A stretch of DNA of 26,945 nucleotides from a virus. This document shows, one piece after another, positions 16,101-24,314 of this stretch. The DNA lies in IMG/VR virus record IMGVR_UViG_3300042516_001420, positions 1 to 26,945 of that record, one strand, 5' to 3'. The notes below the pieces were generated by a model, which was not told where the DNA came from, made no database searches, and saw only the letters and a program-made list of their open reading frames with translations. Numbering within the stretch: the first letter of the stretch is position 1; the number at the start of each line of letters is the position of its first letter. Both the position numbers and the translations under genes were made by a program.

Positions 16101-17036
16101 TTTTTTAATTCTCCATCCTGTTGATATATTTATTTTCAAGTCCTTTTTCATATATTTTCCAAATAATGAAGAATTATTAAATATGTTCCAATCTTTATTG
16201 GTATTATCAAGTTTTATTGTTACTTTCGGGCTTTGACTACCTCCAATTGGAACACTTGACTCATGAATATCTCTGGCTCTAGAAACATTATAATCAACAA
16301 CATAGTCAGTTATGTCATACTCGTAGATAGGTGACACTTCATGTATTCTCGCATAATCAAGACCATTTTTTGTTGATATGACAGTAAGTTCAATTCTTAC
16401 AGCATCAAATTGAGCCGCTACTGCGTTGTCACTTTTTAGATAAATATCTTTATAATATTCGTCATCTTCAAGAGTGATTGTCTTATCCAAGATATTGATG
16501 AGAGTTTCGCTTTCAACTTTTATGCGGAAAGACTTAACTTGACCATAATATTCAGATGTAGTAATTCTTATTTTATTGACCTTGCGTGGTTGAAAAGCAA
16601 TTGTGACAATTGGGGATGAAGCAAAAGAACCATTAGCCAAACTTCTAGTTCTAGACCACCATCCAAATTCAAAATCTCCTTCAAGATTATTGTCTTTATC
16701 CACGCTTGTTGGCATACAGTGCCAACTTCCATCGGCTGTAATGATCTTGCCATTTTTATCTAGTGCGTCTGTAACTGCCCATGTAAAAGACTGTCTTTCG
16801 TAACCGTTAATCATTTGCTGTTCAGAAAAGTAAAAACCAAGAGAACCCTCTGACGAAACAGTATGGGCATCAGTATTTGTTATTGCAACATTTCCAGTCA
16901 GTACTGGGTTTAAATCTACATGGCGACTATCTAATAAATCTATAGTTATTTTTGGTTTTACATTTTGTGCAGGGGCATTAATTGCATTATTAAAATAATT
17001 AGATAATGTTACTCCATATGTATTTTTAGTTAACAT
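13101..17036 (-). CDS. Large tail-tip/adhesin protein with PA14-like and LamG-like domains
   Basis: This 1311-residue protein is likely the tail-tip or host-contact protein. N-terminal beta domains (1-300) include VVDYNVSRARDIHES. Next is a module at about 318-398 ending in the pattern SISRRGLLETDAVEHAVGS, which recurs in looser form at about 1036-1118 (LNLERGKFGT). Between the two copies lie a PA14-like domain (about 570-690; YYNGVVDGYY, IYIDDLLVGQS, AGVPYKLRIEFFHG) and a LamG/concanavalin-like domain (about 740-925; DFSFEVIARF, HHIAVSYDSGSKTLSYYLNG, MSIDEFIIYKT). Both domain types commonly bind sugars. The C-terminal part (1240-1311; IQLGDKIRISS, YWVVSQDIS) resembles siphovirus tail-hub ends. 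It probably recognises cell-surface glycans. The start shares one base with the upstream stop (TAATG), with GAGGT before it. Confidence 0.85.
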   Translation of the reverse strand: MLTKNTYGVTLSNYFNNAINAPAQNVKPKITIDLLDSRHVDLNPVLTGNVAITNTDAHTVSSEGSLGFYFSEQQMINGYERQSFTWAVTDALDKNGKIITADGSWHCMPTSVDKDNNLEGDFEFGWWSRTRSLANGSFASSPIVTIAFQPRKVNKIRITTSEYYGQVKSFRIKVESETLINILDKTITLEDDEYYKDIYLKSDNAVAAQFDAVRIELTVISTKNGLDYARIHEVSPIYEYDITDYVVDYNVSRARDIHESSVPIGGSQSPKVTIKLDNTNKDWNIFNNSSLFGKYMKKDLKINISTGWRIKKTNAVTLETKLRSTFSNSATTMSVDDSSIFPEGGVNNNFIAIINPEKDNREIVLCSHVSSTNTLSISRRGLLETDAVEHAVGSTVLFDPYEYVPMGTFYVDEWSSNSNDMTVSINASDWTKFLLEKQLENGFLLEDKTVGDAVLHLLMMRNFPRADYKQILPYSSGTRELGAVARYSFSEDSIDNNGNLTSLQPGLRIRLWGMRSGFESTYKTIKSNVLEKFISLEDRIKGVELYSAPDDVVLSTSIIGSENDALKLVNHTFSSNITSETFTKYYNGVVDGYYIPSVTDANQAIILDINNGGARIYIDDLLVGQSTMESPAVSIQSIYMNLQAGVPYKLRIEFFHGPGDSNFSMSLHSYIYNVSTDQYVKTLLSKNNVRPIVARDGLGSRNLTSVVPSTYSINTIQENHHQNDAYLDPNTQLNYSTSYQSDPENRGIFLIDGAYARIPSHSSIALTESDFSFEVIARFNQGGYNGDGQYLSSWANSSPTSGFEFFHVSSGTHGFKIRTDTPSSEFVQSNTALSSQDFHHIAVSYDSGSKTLSYYLNGRLENEKQIVGNIVTNTSDITIGGRGASFTAFTENAPAVTREMSIDEFIIYKTTLSSEQILDRYIASTVQYIPKFPFLYSEDQHLRAAIDNISLADLGRFYIDEENMGRYEHYNRFYESSIDQHSNVQYTFSDVTNIIDGSLNVQLQANKVIVKVASVARLSTEPQQLWTAEDKSSLGAVRLTATLMSSDTGMLVSTTTRPVFANSGYLAFSKLDANSVLQTEIVKYNSKSVSSFLNLERGKFGTPILDEVPVDTHIREARYYEITYDKKPAVSILPPISTGIIDDEPDSLNVLKFESTPYTAKLILSASANIGYDNHIYIQGEDPRSNISYGTGIYGVPVVVTESAERVTEQKESLSDSIRKYGLKEITIESQYITSTDHAQRMASFLIEKMADPVPIININTMCVPKIQLGDKIRISSLDSLDIINNDYWVVSQDISYGESLSQSLTLRKVN

Positions 17037-18025
17037 TAGACCTCTTCTAGAACCAAACTGCAGTCATACAAGTATACACCTTCTGCTATATATCTTCTAA
17101 TCAGGCTTTCTGAATAGGATCTGATAAAGACTTGATATGTCGTTTCTGTATACGGTGTTAGCCCAGATTCATTCTGATTTAGTATTTTCAACTCATGAAT
17201 GTCGGGGTCTTCCGCTACCGTGTGTAAGAAGTCTCTGGCATTTCTTTGATCAACCGTATCTTCCATGCCGTTTGGCAGCATCGTCCAGTTGAATGAGAAA
17301 GTCTTGCGACCAGATGTTGATGCTCTTTTATAATATCTATTACGCCTATTATTCCAATTTATAATCTCTGTATTTATTGGGGATAGTGAAATATCAAATT
17401 GTCGATTATGATTAGTTAAAGGTTTGTCATCTAAAATAACTAAAGATCGAATAGATGTTTGATCAATATAATTTGGAGAAAATCTTATAGGGGGTTTTAC
17501 AATCGCCCTCAATCCAAAAGACAATGAATTATTAATCAAAGTAATAAGAGCAGTGGATACGCCAGCGCTAGAGGCAATGCTTGAAGATGAAAGTGCCAAT
17601 GCTATCCTGATAGCGCGCGGAGAAGATAAGGATGAGATTGAGACACTACTTGAAGCAGTAGTTATTCTTTCTGCATCTGCAGTGTTTGTTAATAATACTG
17701 ATGAAGTTGAGCTAGAAAATGCAATTTTACTAGAATTAGAGGATACATCTGCAGATATGTGTATAGAGGAAAGAATATTAAGAATCTCTACACTAGAAGG
17801 TTCCTTAGTAAGCGACAAGAACACTTCAGACTGCGCATTGGCAAACTTAATAGAATTTATTTGATTAGATAAAGATATTGCAATAGATGATGAAGCAAAA
17901 GCTATTTTAGATGATGCTGCCGAAGCGCTTGATTCAATATAAATATCAGAACTGCCGAGAATACCACCTCTGTAGAAATCAATATCTGATAATTCCGGCC
18001 CTATGCTGTAATATTCATCTGCCAT
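17036..18025 (-). CDS. Tail protein with 20-residue repeat domain fused to a duplicated tail domain
   Basis: This 329-residue protein has two parts. Residues about 15-174 are serine-, alanine- and isoleucine-rich and form consecutive units of exactly 20 residues. Residues about 190-329 are clearly paralogous to the whole protein encoded just upstream. They share HNR, K-x-F-x-F, LPN, DxxVD-x-R, RDFL, SYxExLIRRxI and a final YD, at nearly equal spacing. The tail domain probably builds a ring or tip element. The repeat part may form a stacked beta structure projecting from it. Position after the tape measure is where siphoviruses encode distal tail proteins, but the family is not recognised. The start shares TAATG with the upstream stop and follows GGTGAG. 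Confidence 0.8.
   Translation of the reverse strand: MADEYYSIGPELSDIDFYRGGILGSSDIYIESSASAASSKIAFASSSIAISLSNQINSIKFANAQSEVFLSLTKEPSSVEILNILSSIHISADVSSNSSKIAFSSSTSSVLLTNTADAERITTASSSVSISSLSSPRAIRIALALSSSSIASSAGVSTALITLINNSLSFGLRAIVKPPIRFSPNYIDQTSIRSLVILDDKPLTNHNRQFDISLSPINTEIINWNNRRNRYYKRASTSGRKTFSFNWTMLPNGMEDTVDQRNARDFLHTVAEDPDIHELKILNQNESGLTPYTETTYQVFIRSYSESLIRRYIAEGVYLYDCSLVLEEV
17504..17983 (-). repeat. Eight consecutive 60-bp (20-residue) protein repeats, first one degenerate
   Basis: Aligning residues 15-174 of the tail protein at a period of 20 gives no gaps. The sixth column is K40, K60, E80, K100, R120, R140, L160, and the next column is I, F, I, I, I, I, I. Column 12 is serine in six of the seven clear units (S46, S66, S86, S106, S126, S146), with aliphatic residues mostly at columns 14 and 16. 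The DNA units have diverged strongly, so the repeats are old and kept at protein level. Residues 15-34 form a weaker eighth unit. Confidence 0.88.
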
Positions 18026-18444
18026 TATTGCTCACCAAGATCAATTGTAACATCGTAGTAAGAACAAGCCTCTCCAATTTCTCTTCTGATTAATCTTTCA
18101 GTATATGAATTAATATAACAAATATAAGTTTCATACTCCTCAGTAGGAGACATTTTTACGCTTAGAGTTACAGTTCCTTTTGTTAAGGATAATGTATTGA
18201 GAAAATCACGCCCAGCTCTACCGTCAACGGTCTTGTCAGTTGTATTTGGCAAATATGTAAAAGAAAAATTAAATGATTTTTTATTTTTACGAATATATCT
18301 ACGGATTACACCTCTTGCAAGTTCTACATCTGCGCCTGACTGCTCAACCGTAACGGATACTTTTCTATTATGCTCCGTTATCTCAGTTCCATTGATTTTG
18401 GCAATATGAAGCAATCCGGTTTGTTGATTCTGAATCACCGCCAT
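18025..18444 (-). CDS. Small tail protein, paralog of the next gene's C-terminal domain
   Basis: The 139-residue beta-rich protein carries HNRKVSV, SFNFSFTYLPN, DKTVDGRAGRDFL and INSYTERLIRREIGEACSYYD. The same landmarks occur in the downstream protein at matching distances: K56 to L65 and K241 to L250 are both 9 apart, L65 to R79 and L250 to R264 both 14, and S113 to D131 and S303 to D321 both 18. It directly follows the tape measure gene, the usual place for the distal tail (Dit-like) protein, and may form a ring at the tube end. It is shorter than most Dit proteins, so this role is inferred. A ribosome binding site (AGAGGT) precedes the coupled start. Confidence 0.75.
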   Translation of the reverse strand: MAVIQNQQTGLLHIAKINGTEITEHNRKVSVTVEQSGADVELARGVIRRYIRKNKKSFNFSFTYLPNTTDKTVDGRAGRDFLNTLSLTKGTVTLSVKMSPTEEYETYICYINSYTERLIRREIGEACSYYDVTIDLGEQ

Positions 18445-21400
18445 TATAAACCTCTATTAATTCCGCTATAGGTTGATATTGTTGTATTGTTCAATCCAGC
18501 TGATTTTTGATTTTGTGGTGCAACCTTGACATTATAATCTTTCATCATTGACTCAAACCAAGCTCTTTCGCCAATGAAATTGTCAACATATATGTTGACA
18601 TTTGAGGTTGAATTTACTTGAGATCCTGTTGGGGGACTGTATGGTTTCGATGATGGATTTGCAAATCTCATATTGTTCATAGCCTGCAGTGTTGCGAATC
18701 CAATATTTTTGACAGCCTTGGCATTTACAACATATTCACCTCCATGAAGCATGGTTGGTACTGATTGTGAATCAAATCTTGGAACAACACCACCCATAGA
18801 CATTTTAGGAATGTAACCTCCATAGGCACGAGTCGTGAATGTTTTTCTATTTGCGATAATAAAATCATATATTGCTCTTGAAGATGACCTAACTGCGTCT
18901 GGGTATCTGTTTCTGTTAATTGCGACATTCAAATCTCTCTGCGCAGCCCCATAGTCGTTCAAAATAAGTGCAGAACTTACGAAGTCTGTAACAAGACTAC
19001 GAATAGAACCAGGAATTTGTCTTGTTGCTGAATCCTGACCAAATGTGTTACTAAGATACTGACCTATAATCCAGTTAACTTTGTCTCTTACAAAACCACC
19101 AACAAATGTACCATCTGTTCTTGGAGTACCACCACCAGCACCACCACCAGTACCTCCTCCACCACCACCAGAGCCTCCACCACCGCCAGCGCCTCCACCA
19201 CTATCTTCATCAACCATCGCCTTATATTTCTTATAAGTTTCAAATAATTGCTTAAATGCAGAACTCTTATCATCAATAACAATTGATAATGTATTCATCA
19301 ATCCTTGATATTTACGAGTAAGGGCATCTATTGAGTCATCAATTGTCTTATTCCAAATACCATCTTCTCCAAATGGATTATTATCAATAAGAGTTTGACT
19401 AATGGCAGAAAGCGAGGATGTAAGAGGACCAGTTGCATCCACGCCAAGATTTGCTAATACTCCATTAAAACTGTCTGAGAAATTAGTTCCGATGTTGTTA
19501 GCAGCCGTTGTTGCTATACCAATCAATGAATTCAATTGGGTATTAAATTCTTCTGCTGTTGTAGGAGGGAATTCAGTAATAGTTCTTGCAGCATCTGTGA
19601 AGTTTTTAATCATTTCATCAAAGTAATCTTGAGCAATTTTCTTTGCCTCTTTTATAGATTCAATAAGATTTTTTCTATTTTCATCAGCAACTTCTCTTGC
19701 CCTCTCCTGCTGAATTTCAGCAATCGATCTTGTATCGAGAGTTTCTTGTCTTGCCCCTTCGTCAGCAATCGATCTTGCTTCGTCAATCTGACCTGCATAT
19801 ATTGCAAGTAAATAATTTCTGCGATTATTCATACGGTTAAGCACTCTTTGCTCTTCCGCTTCTCTCAATTTGTTTTGATATGCCTGCTCTTTTGTTAGCC
19901 TATCTTCGGCTTTTTCAACATCTTCAATTTTTTTAATTTCAGCATCGTATACTGCAAGTGATGCTTCTTTCTGGCGAACAAGACCGTCTTTAAGACTATC
20001 AACGACATCCTTAATCTGATCCTTTATTCTGTCTGCAATTTCTTGCTGAAGTTCGTTCTTAATCTCTTTAAGTTGCTGAGCAAGTTTCTTTGCCATTGCC
20101 TTTGCGCCCTCTTCTGCGCCTTCCGAAAGACCTTCACCAGTTGCATTAGCAATTTGTTCTTGAGCAAGATCTGTATTAATATCCAAGTCTGCTTCAGGAT
20201 TTTCGACCTCAGGTCTTTTAACTTTTGGTTCAGACTTCATTGATTTTGTGTCTTCAATAAACTTAATTGTTGATTCAATACCTTTGCTTGCTGACTTGAA
20301 CATTCCACCAACAAAAGGCAATTTTGCTAAACCATCAACAACGAACTTGATTCCTTTAAGAATAAAAGTAAATACGCTGGAGAATGGACCCATTAATCCA
20401 ATTGCAATTTGGGCAATACCTTTGCCAATCTTCTTAAAACCTTCAACAATCGCACCCCAGTTGAATGTAAAGATGCCCTTAATAACTTTGAATAAACCAG
20501 ATAGGAAATTACCAATACCTCTAAGAGTTGCAAGCAACCAACTCAAAGCTGATCTTAGCAATCGTCCTAAAACTTCAACTAATAAAAACTTTAAAATAAT
20601 TGCAAGAAATTTTACTATTTCTGCAAGAACATTGAAAGCAGTAGCGATTGCTCCGACAACTGCATTCCCCTTTTCTCCATCTCCAGATAGAGCATTGAAA
20701 AATTCCATAACTGGCGCTACCAATCCCATAATGGCATCTTTTAGTATGTCAAAAGTTTCTTTAAAAGTTTTGATACCTGGCTCTATTGCCTCCAGGAATT
20801 GCTCCCAATTTCTTGCAAGAACAATAATTATTGCAACCACTCCTGCAATAATTAAGCCAATACCAGTGACCATTCCAAAGCCAGCAACGAAACTTCCGAC
20901 TGCTGTAACGACTCCCATGATTGCACCCTTGAGGGCACCAAACATTAATGTTGGGCTTTTTATTAGTCCAACAAATTTTCCAAACATTGGTCCAATTTTT
21001 CCAAACATTCCAAATAAGCCTTTGAAACCTTTAGAGAACATTCCAAAAAAATCACCAACGGCTTTGCTTGGTTGTGTAAATAGATCTTTACCAAATGTTG
21101 CCAACCCTGAGGCAGCAGCCATTGCTTGCTTACCGCCCAGGAATTTTCCTGAAACTTTGGGGACAAGTTCTTTTGCTTTTCCAGCAGCGGATATAGTTCC
21201 TAGACGACCTGTCTCTAGACGACCTTTAATTCCTCCACCCATGATTCTGGAATAGGCGGCTTCATCAATTTGAGTTCCCTTAAAGAATCTATCTTTAGTA
21301 ACACCTCCAGTTCCACGACCCAATTTTGTCTCTATGCCCTTGGACGCTTCTCTTGCTTGTCTTTCAGCAAACCTTGTCTTTGTTTGCTCCTGTCTAGATG

Positions 21401-24266
21401 TAAGATCAGCAAATAGAGCGTCACTCTCTGCAACACCTCTTCTTTGTCTTGCTGGTCCCAGAAGTGTCTCTCTTGCATCAAAATCGCTTTGCGCTCTTGT
21501 TACTCTAACAATTTCGCCCATCGCTTCTTGAACATTCTTTCTTGCCTGGTCACTGGCAGGACCAACTATGGTTCTTGTTAGTGGAGTAGGTGTCTTAAGC
21601 AGAGCGCCAATGCCAGCCTTTGTAAAACCGGCTTCTTCAAGTATTCTTACAGTTTCCTCTCTAACTGCCTTGTTAAAGTTCTTTACTGCTGCTGGAGAAC
21701 CTGAAGGACCGGTTGCTCCTCTTAATGGTTTATCACTTCCAAATCTGGCTAATATATTTTTTGCAGTTGCACCAAATTCAGGTCTTGGTCCAGCAGCAGG
21801 AATTGGAGAACCTAAACCAGCCAGTGGAGCAGCGCTTAATGCTTTAAAACCTTTTGGCGTTTTACCAGTTCCAAATATTTCACCAGCGCCAATTGCATCG
21901 TCTAAGCCAAATCCTACTTCTGCTCTTCTTGCATTTACTGCAGTAGTGAGGGCTATTTGAGCAGTGGTTTGTTTCTGTAATTTTCCAGTTACTATTCCAA
22001 TTTTTTCTGCAAGTTTTCCAAATGGACCACCACCGCTTGCCACTGTTGCAAGCATTGTTGCAAACTTTCCATTCGTGTTAACAACTGTGTCGCCCATTGT
22101 AATAAGTGGTTTTGTAAGATTTAACATCTTTGATCGGGCAGCTAGAGCGTCAATTGACATTGTTTTTAATGATGGTAAGAATTTAAAAAGAACACCAGCA
22201 ACGCTTCCCATTGCCAATCTAAACTGACCAAATACGAAGATTAATGGACCAATCGCTGCTGTAAGTCCAGCTATTGCAAGGACGATTGTTGAGATTCTTT
22301 TTTTCATCTCAGGAGAAAGTTGCTGCCATGCTTCATACAACTGTGTTGTAACTTCAGATATTTTTTCAAGAGCAGGTCTTATACCCTTTAATAACTCAGC
22401 AGCAAACATCTTAAAGTTATTTCTAAGAATTGCTAATTTAACATCAAGGGATTGCAATGCATTATCTAATTCTCTCTGCGCAACACCGGCAGCGTTTGCG
22501 GCACCAGCTAACTGAATAAACATAGCCCTTCCAGCCTCTGTTGAAACTTGTCCAATAAGGTCTACACCTTCTGATTGTTGAGCTTTAAAAATTTCACTGG
22601 CTACAGTGTTGCGAACTTCCCTAGCGGCCTTGACTTGTGCTTGAGTAACTTTTCCAAAGCCATCAACAATTGCTGTTTGACCCGCTTCAACTCTCGTTGT
22701 TGCAATTCTTGCAATAATTCCAATATCTGAAAAACTTTTTATAACAGGAAGACCTGCATTCTGTGTTTTATTTAATCCTTCAATTGCAGTATTAGCAAAA
22801 CCTTGCAATTGCTTTTCTGCACTATTTGCGCCAGTATCAGCACTCTTGAGAATTTTATCAAAAGTTGCCATCTGCGCAATTGCAACTTCCATTCTTGGAC
22901 CTTGACGAACTCCAAAGACTTTAGCAAAGAATTCCATAGCCCCTTCTTGACCAGCAGCACTATCTCTTAATTCGTTGAAGGCATCGATTAATTGCTGAAT
23001 GGCATCAAGACCAATACCTTTTACTGCGTTAAAATTTGTATTGTATTCTTCACTTAATCTTTTGAATAATTCAGAGTTTTGTTTTGTTGGAGCAGTAAGT
23101 CTTTGCAATGAGACTTTAATAGAGTTAGCAGAAGCACCAACTTCAAAACCAGCAGCCTTCATTGGTGCAAGCATCGCAGCAAGTTCAGTCATTGACAAAC
23201 CAAAAGAGGAACCAGCAGCTGCTACTTCAGGGAAGGCATCTCCAAGATCTTTGAGTGTAAGAGCAGTTACGTTTTCAACTGCGTTAAACATATTTAACTG
23301 AGTGGTCGCGGCTTTAATTGCAGCAATTTCTCTTTCTTCAAAAGTTAAACGATTAGCTTGACCAGATTGCTGCATTGCTCTTTGGGCTTGAAAATATAGA
23401 GACTGGACTAAATCTTTAGCATTAGAAATATCCATACCGCCAAGTTTTTCAGTAACAGCAGTAAGTTCGGTAATCAGTGCAATATTTTCAGTTGATTGAA
23501 TACCTAGTTCAGCAAACTCGCCAGCAAGGCCGACTGTTAAACTCTTTGAAAGACCAAATTTTGTACTTGTTCTTGTCAATGCTTGATCTAATTTATTGTA
23601 GTTATCAACCATCTTATTAAGTTGAGCATTTTGAGAAGCTGTAGCATTAGCCAAATCAATGCCCATTTTCTTAGCAGCAGATTCAATATTTGGAGCAACA
23701 CTCTCAAGAACTTTATTTAATCTAACGAATTCTCTGTCTATGGCGACAAGTGATTGCAAACCAACTCTACCGAAAGACATTATTGGAGTGGTTAAACCAA
23801 TAATAAGGCTTCGACCTACGAATTGTGCATCCTTGCCAAGACGCTTTTGCTCTTGCGCTACTGTTCTTAAATCTTCAATAAGAGCTCTTAATCTGACTCC
23901 TTTCAAAGCAGATTCATATGCTTTAAGATCAGAAATAGCAGCTCTTCTAAATTGAGAAGATGTACCGGTAGCAAATTTAAAAGATGTGCCTAAGCCAGTA
24001 ATTTCTTTTTGAACCTTTCTTAACTCATCGGATAAAACAGAGTTATTAGTTGCAAGTTGAGAAATAGTCCTAGCGTGATTTTTCAGTGATGAGTCAGAGG
24101 CTCCAACCGCTTTGGATAGAGCTCGGCTACGGGCATCGAGGTTTTTTATAGGATTAGCAACACCCTGAACAGTTCTGTTCAGTTGTTGCATAGCATTGCT
24201 TAACTTATATACATCCTGTACGCCGTTAACAGCAATATCTAATATAATATCTACATCACTAGCCAT
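18444..24266 (-). CDS. Tail tape measure protein (TP901-like)
   Basis: This 1940-residue protein sets tail length and is the longest gene of the window. After an N-terminal coiled coil comes a TP901-type core (about 190-400; ELTAVTEKLGG, FGLSMTELAAMLAPMKAAG). Hydrophobic helices lie at about 655-685, 1110-1150 and 1210-1245 and could enter the host membrane during DNA delivery. A long charged coiled coil (about 1390-1550) is followed by a nearly pure glycine linker (about 1689-1716). The C-terminus has the recurring tape-measure ending GGYIPKMSMGGVV...VPTMLHGGEYVVNAKAVKNIG. By the usual 1.5 angstrom per residue, the tail would be roughly 290 nm. No lytic transglycosylase or peptidase domain is evident. 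It starts 48 bases after the chaperone gene, behind AGGT and a promoter-like sequence. Confidence 0.96.
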   Translation of the reverse strand: MASDVDIILDIAVNGVQDVYKLSNAMQQLNRTVQGVANPIKNLDARSRALSKAVGASDSSLKNHARTISQLATNNSVLSDELRKVQKEITGLGTSFKFATGTSSQFRRAAISDLKAYESALKGVRLRALIEDLRTVAQEQKRLGKDAQFVGRSLIIGLTTPIMSFGRVGLQSLVAIDREFVRLNKVLESVAPNIESAAKKMGIDLANATASQNAQLNKMVDNYNKLDQALTRTSTKFGLSKSLTVGLAGEFAELGIQSTENIALITELTAVTEKLGGMDISNAKDLVQSLYFQAQRAMQQSGQANRLTFEEREIAAIKAATTQLNMFNAVENVTALTLKDLGDAFPEVAAAGSSFGLSMTELAAMLAPMKAAGFEVGASANSIKVSLQRLTAPTKQNSELFKRLSEEYNTNFNAVKGIGLDAIQQLIDAFNELRDSAAGQEGAMEFFAKVFGVRQGPRMEVAIAQMATFDKILKSADTGANSAEKQLQGFANTAIEGLNKTQNAGLPVIKSFSDIGIIARIATTRVEAGQTAIVDGFGKVTQAQVKAAREVRNTVASEIFKAQQSEGVDLIGQVSTEAGRAMFIQLAGAANAAGVAQRELDNALQSLDVKLAILRNNFKMFAAELLKGIRPALEKISEVTTQLYEAWQQLSPEMKKRISTIVLAIAGLTAAIGPLIFVFGQFRLAMGSVAGVLFKFLPSLKTMSIDALAARSKMLNLTKPLITMGDTVVNTNGKFATMLATVASGGGPFGKLAEKIGIVTGKLQKQTTAQIALTTAVNARRAEVGFGLDDAIGAGEIFGTGKTPKGFKALSAAPLAGLGSPIPAAGPRPEFGATAKNILARFGSDKPLRGATGPSGSPAAVKNFNKAVREETVRILEEAGFTKAGIGALLKTPTPLTRTIVGPASDQARKNVQEAMGEIVRVTRAQSDFDARETLLGPARQRRGVAESDALFADLTSRQEQTKTRFAERQAREASKGIETKLGRGTGGVTKDRFFKGTQIDEAAYSRIMGGGIKGRLETGRLGTISAAGKAKELVPKVSGKFLGGKQAMAAASGLATFGKDLFTQPSKAVGDFFGMFSKGFKGLFGMFGKIGPMFGKFVGLIKSPTLMFGALKGAIMGVVTAVGSFVAGFGMVTGIGLIIAGVVAIIIVLARNWEQFLEAIEPGIKTFKETFDILKDAIMGLVAPVMEFFNALSGDGEKGNAVVGAIATAFNVLAEIVKFLAIILKFLLVEVLGRLLRSALSWLLATLRGIGNFLSGLFKVIKGIFTFNWGAIVEGFKKIGKGIAQIAIGLMGPFSSVFTFILKGIKFVVDGLAKLPFVGGMFKSASKGIESTIKFIEDTKSMKSEPKVKRPEVENPEADLDINTDLAQEQIANATGEGLSEGAEEGAKAMAKKLAQQLKEIKNELQQEIADRIKDQIKDVVDSLKDGLVRQKEASLAVYDAEIKKIEDVEKAEDRLTKEQAYQNKLREAEEQRVLNRMNNRRNYLLAIYAGQIDEARSIADEGARQETLDTRSIAEIQQERAREVADENRKNLIESIKEAKKIAQDYFDEMIKNFTDAARTITEFPPTTAEEFNTQLNSLIGIATTAANNIGTNFSDSFNGVLANLGVDATGPLTSSLSAISQTLIDNNPFGEDGIWNKTIDDSIDALTRKYQGLMNTLSIVIDDKSSAFKQLFETYKKYKAMVDEDSGGGAGGGGGSGGGGGGTGGGAGGGTPRTDGTFVGGFVRDKVNWIIGQYLSNTFGQDSATRQIPGSIRSLVTDFVSSALILNDYGAAQRDLNVAINRNRYPDAVRSSSRAIYDFIIANRKTFTTRAYGGYIPKMSMGGVVPRFDSQSVPTMLHGGEYVVNAKAVKNIGFATLQAMNNMRFANPSSKPYSPPTGSQVNSTSNVNIYVDNFIGERAWFESMMKDYNVKVAPQNQKSAGLNNTTISTYSGINRGL

Positions 24267-24280
24267 TTAATACCTATTTA

Positions 24281-24309
24281 ATTATCCCATTTTATATGAG
24301 AAAACGCAA
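24281..24309 (-). promoter_or_regulatory. Candidate promoter before the tape measure gene
   Basis: TTGCGT (24304-24309) and GATAAT (24281-24286) are separated by 17 bases, with TGG directly before the second element as in an extended -10. The tape measure ATG follows 14 bases after the -10. It sits in the only gap between the chaperone and tape measure genes. It is plausible but untested. Confidence 0.35.
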
Positions 24310-24314
24310 TGTGA

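Noticed and set aside
20248-21255. 335-codon open frame on the plus strand
   Set aside because: It is antisense to the tape measure gene, its protein is low-complexity (P, A, N, I), and the minus frame has clear tape-measure features. No ribosome binding site or partner genes on the plus strand.
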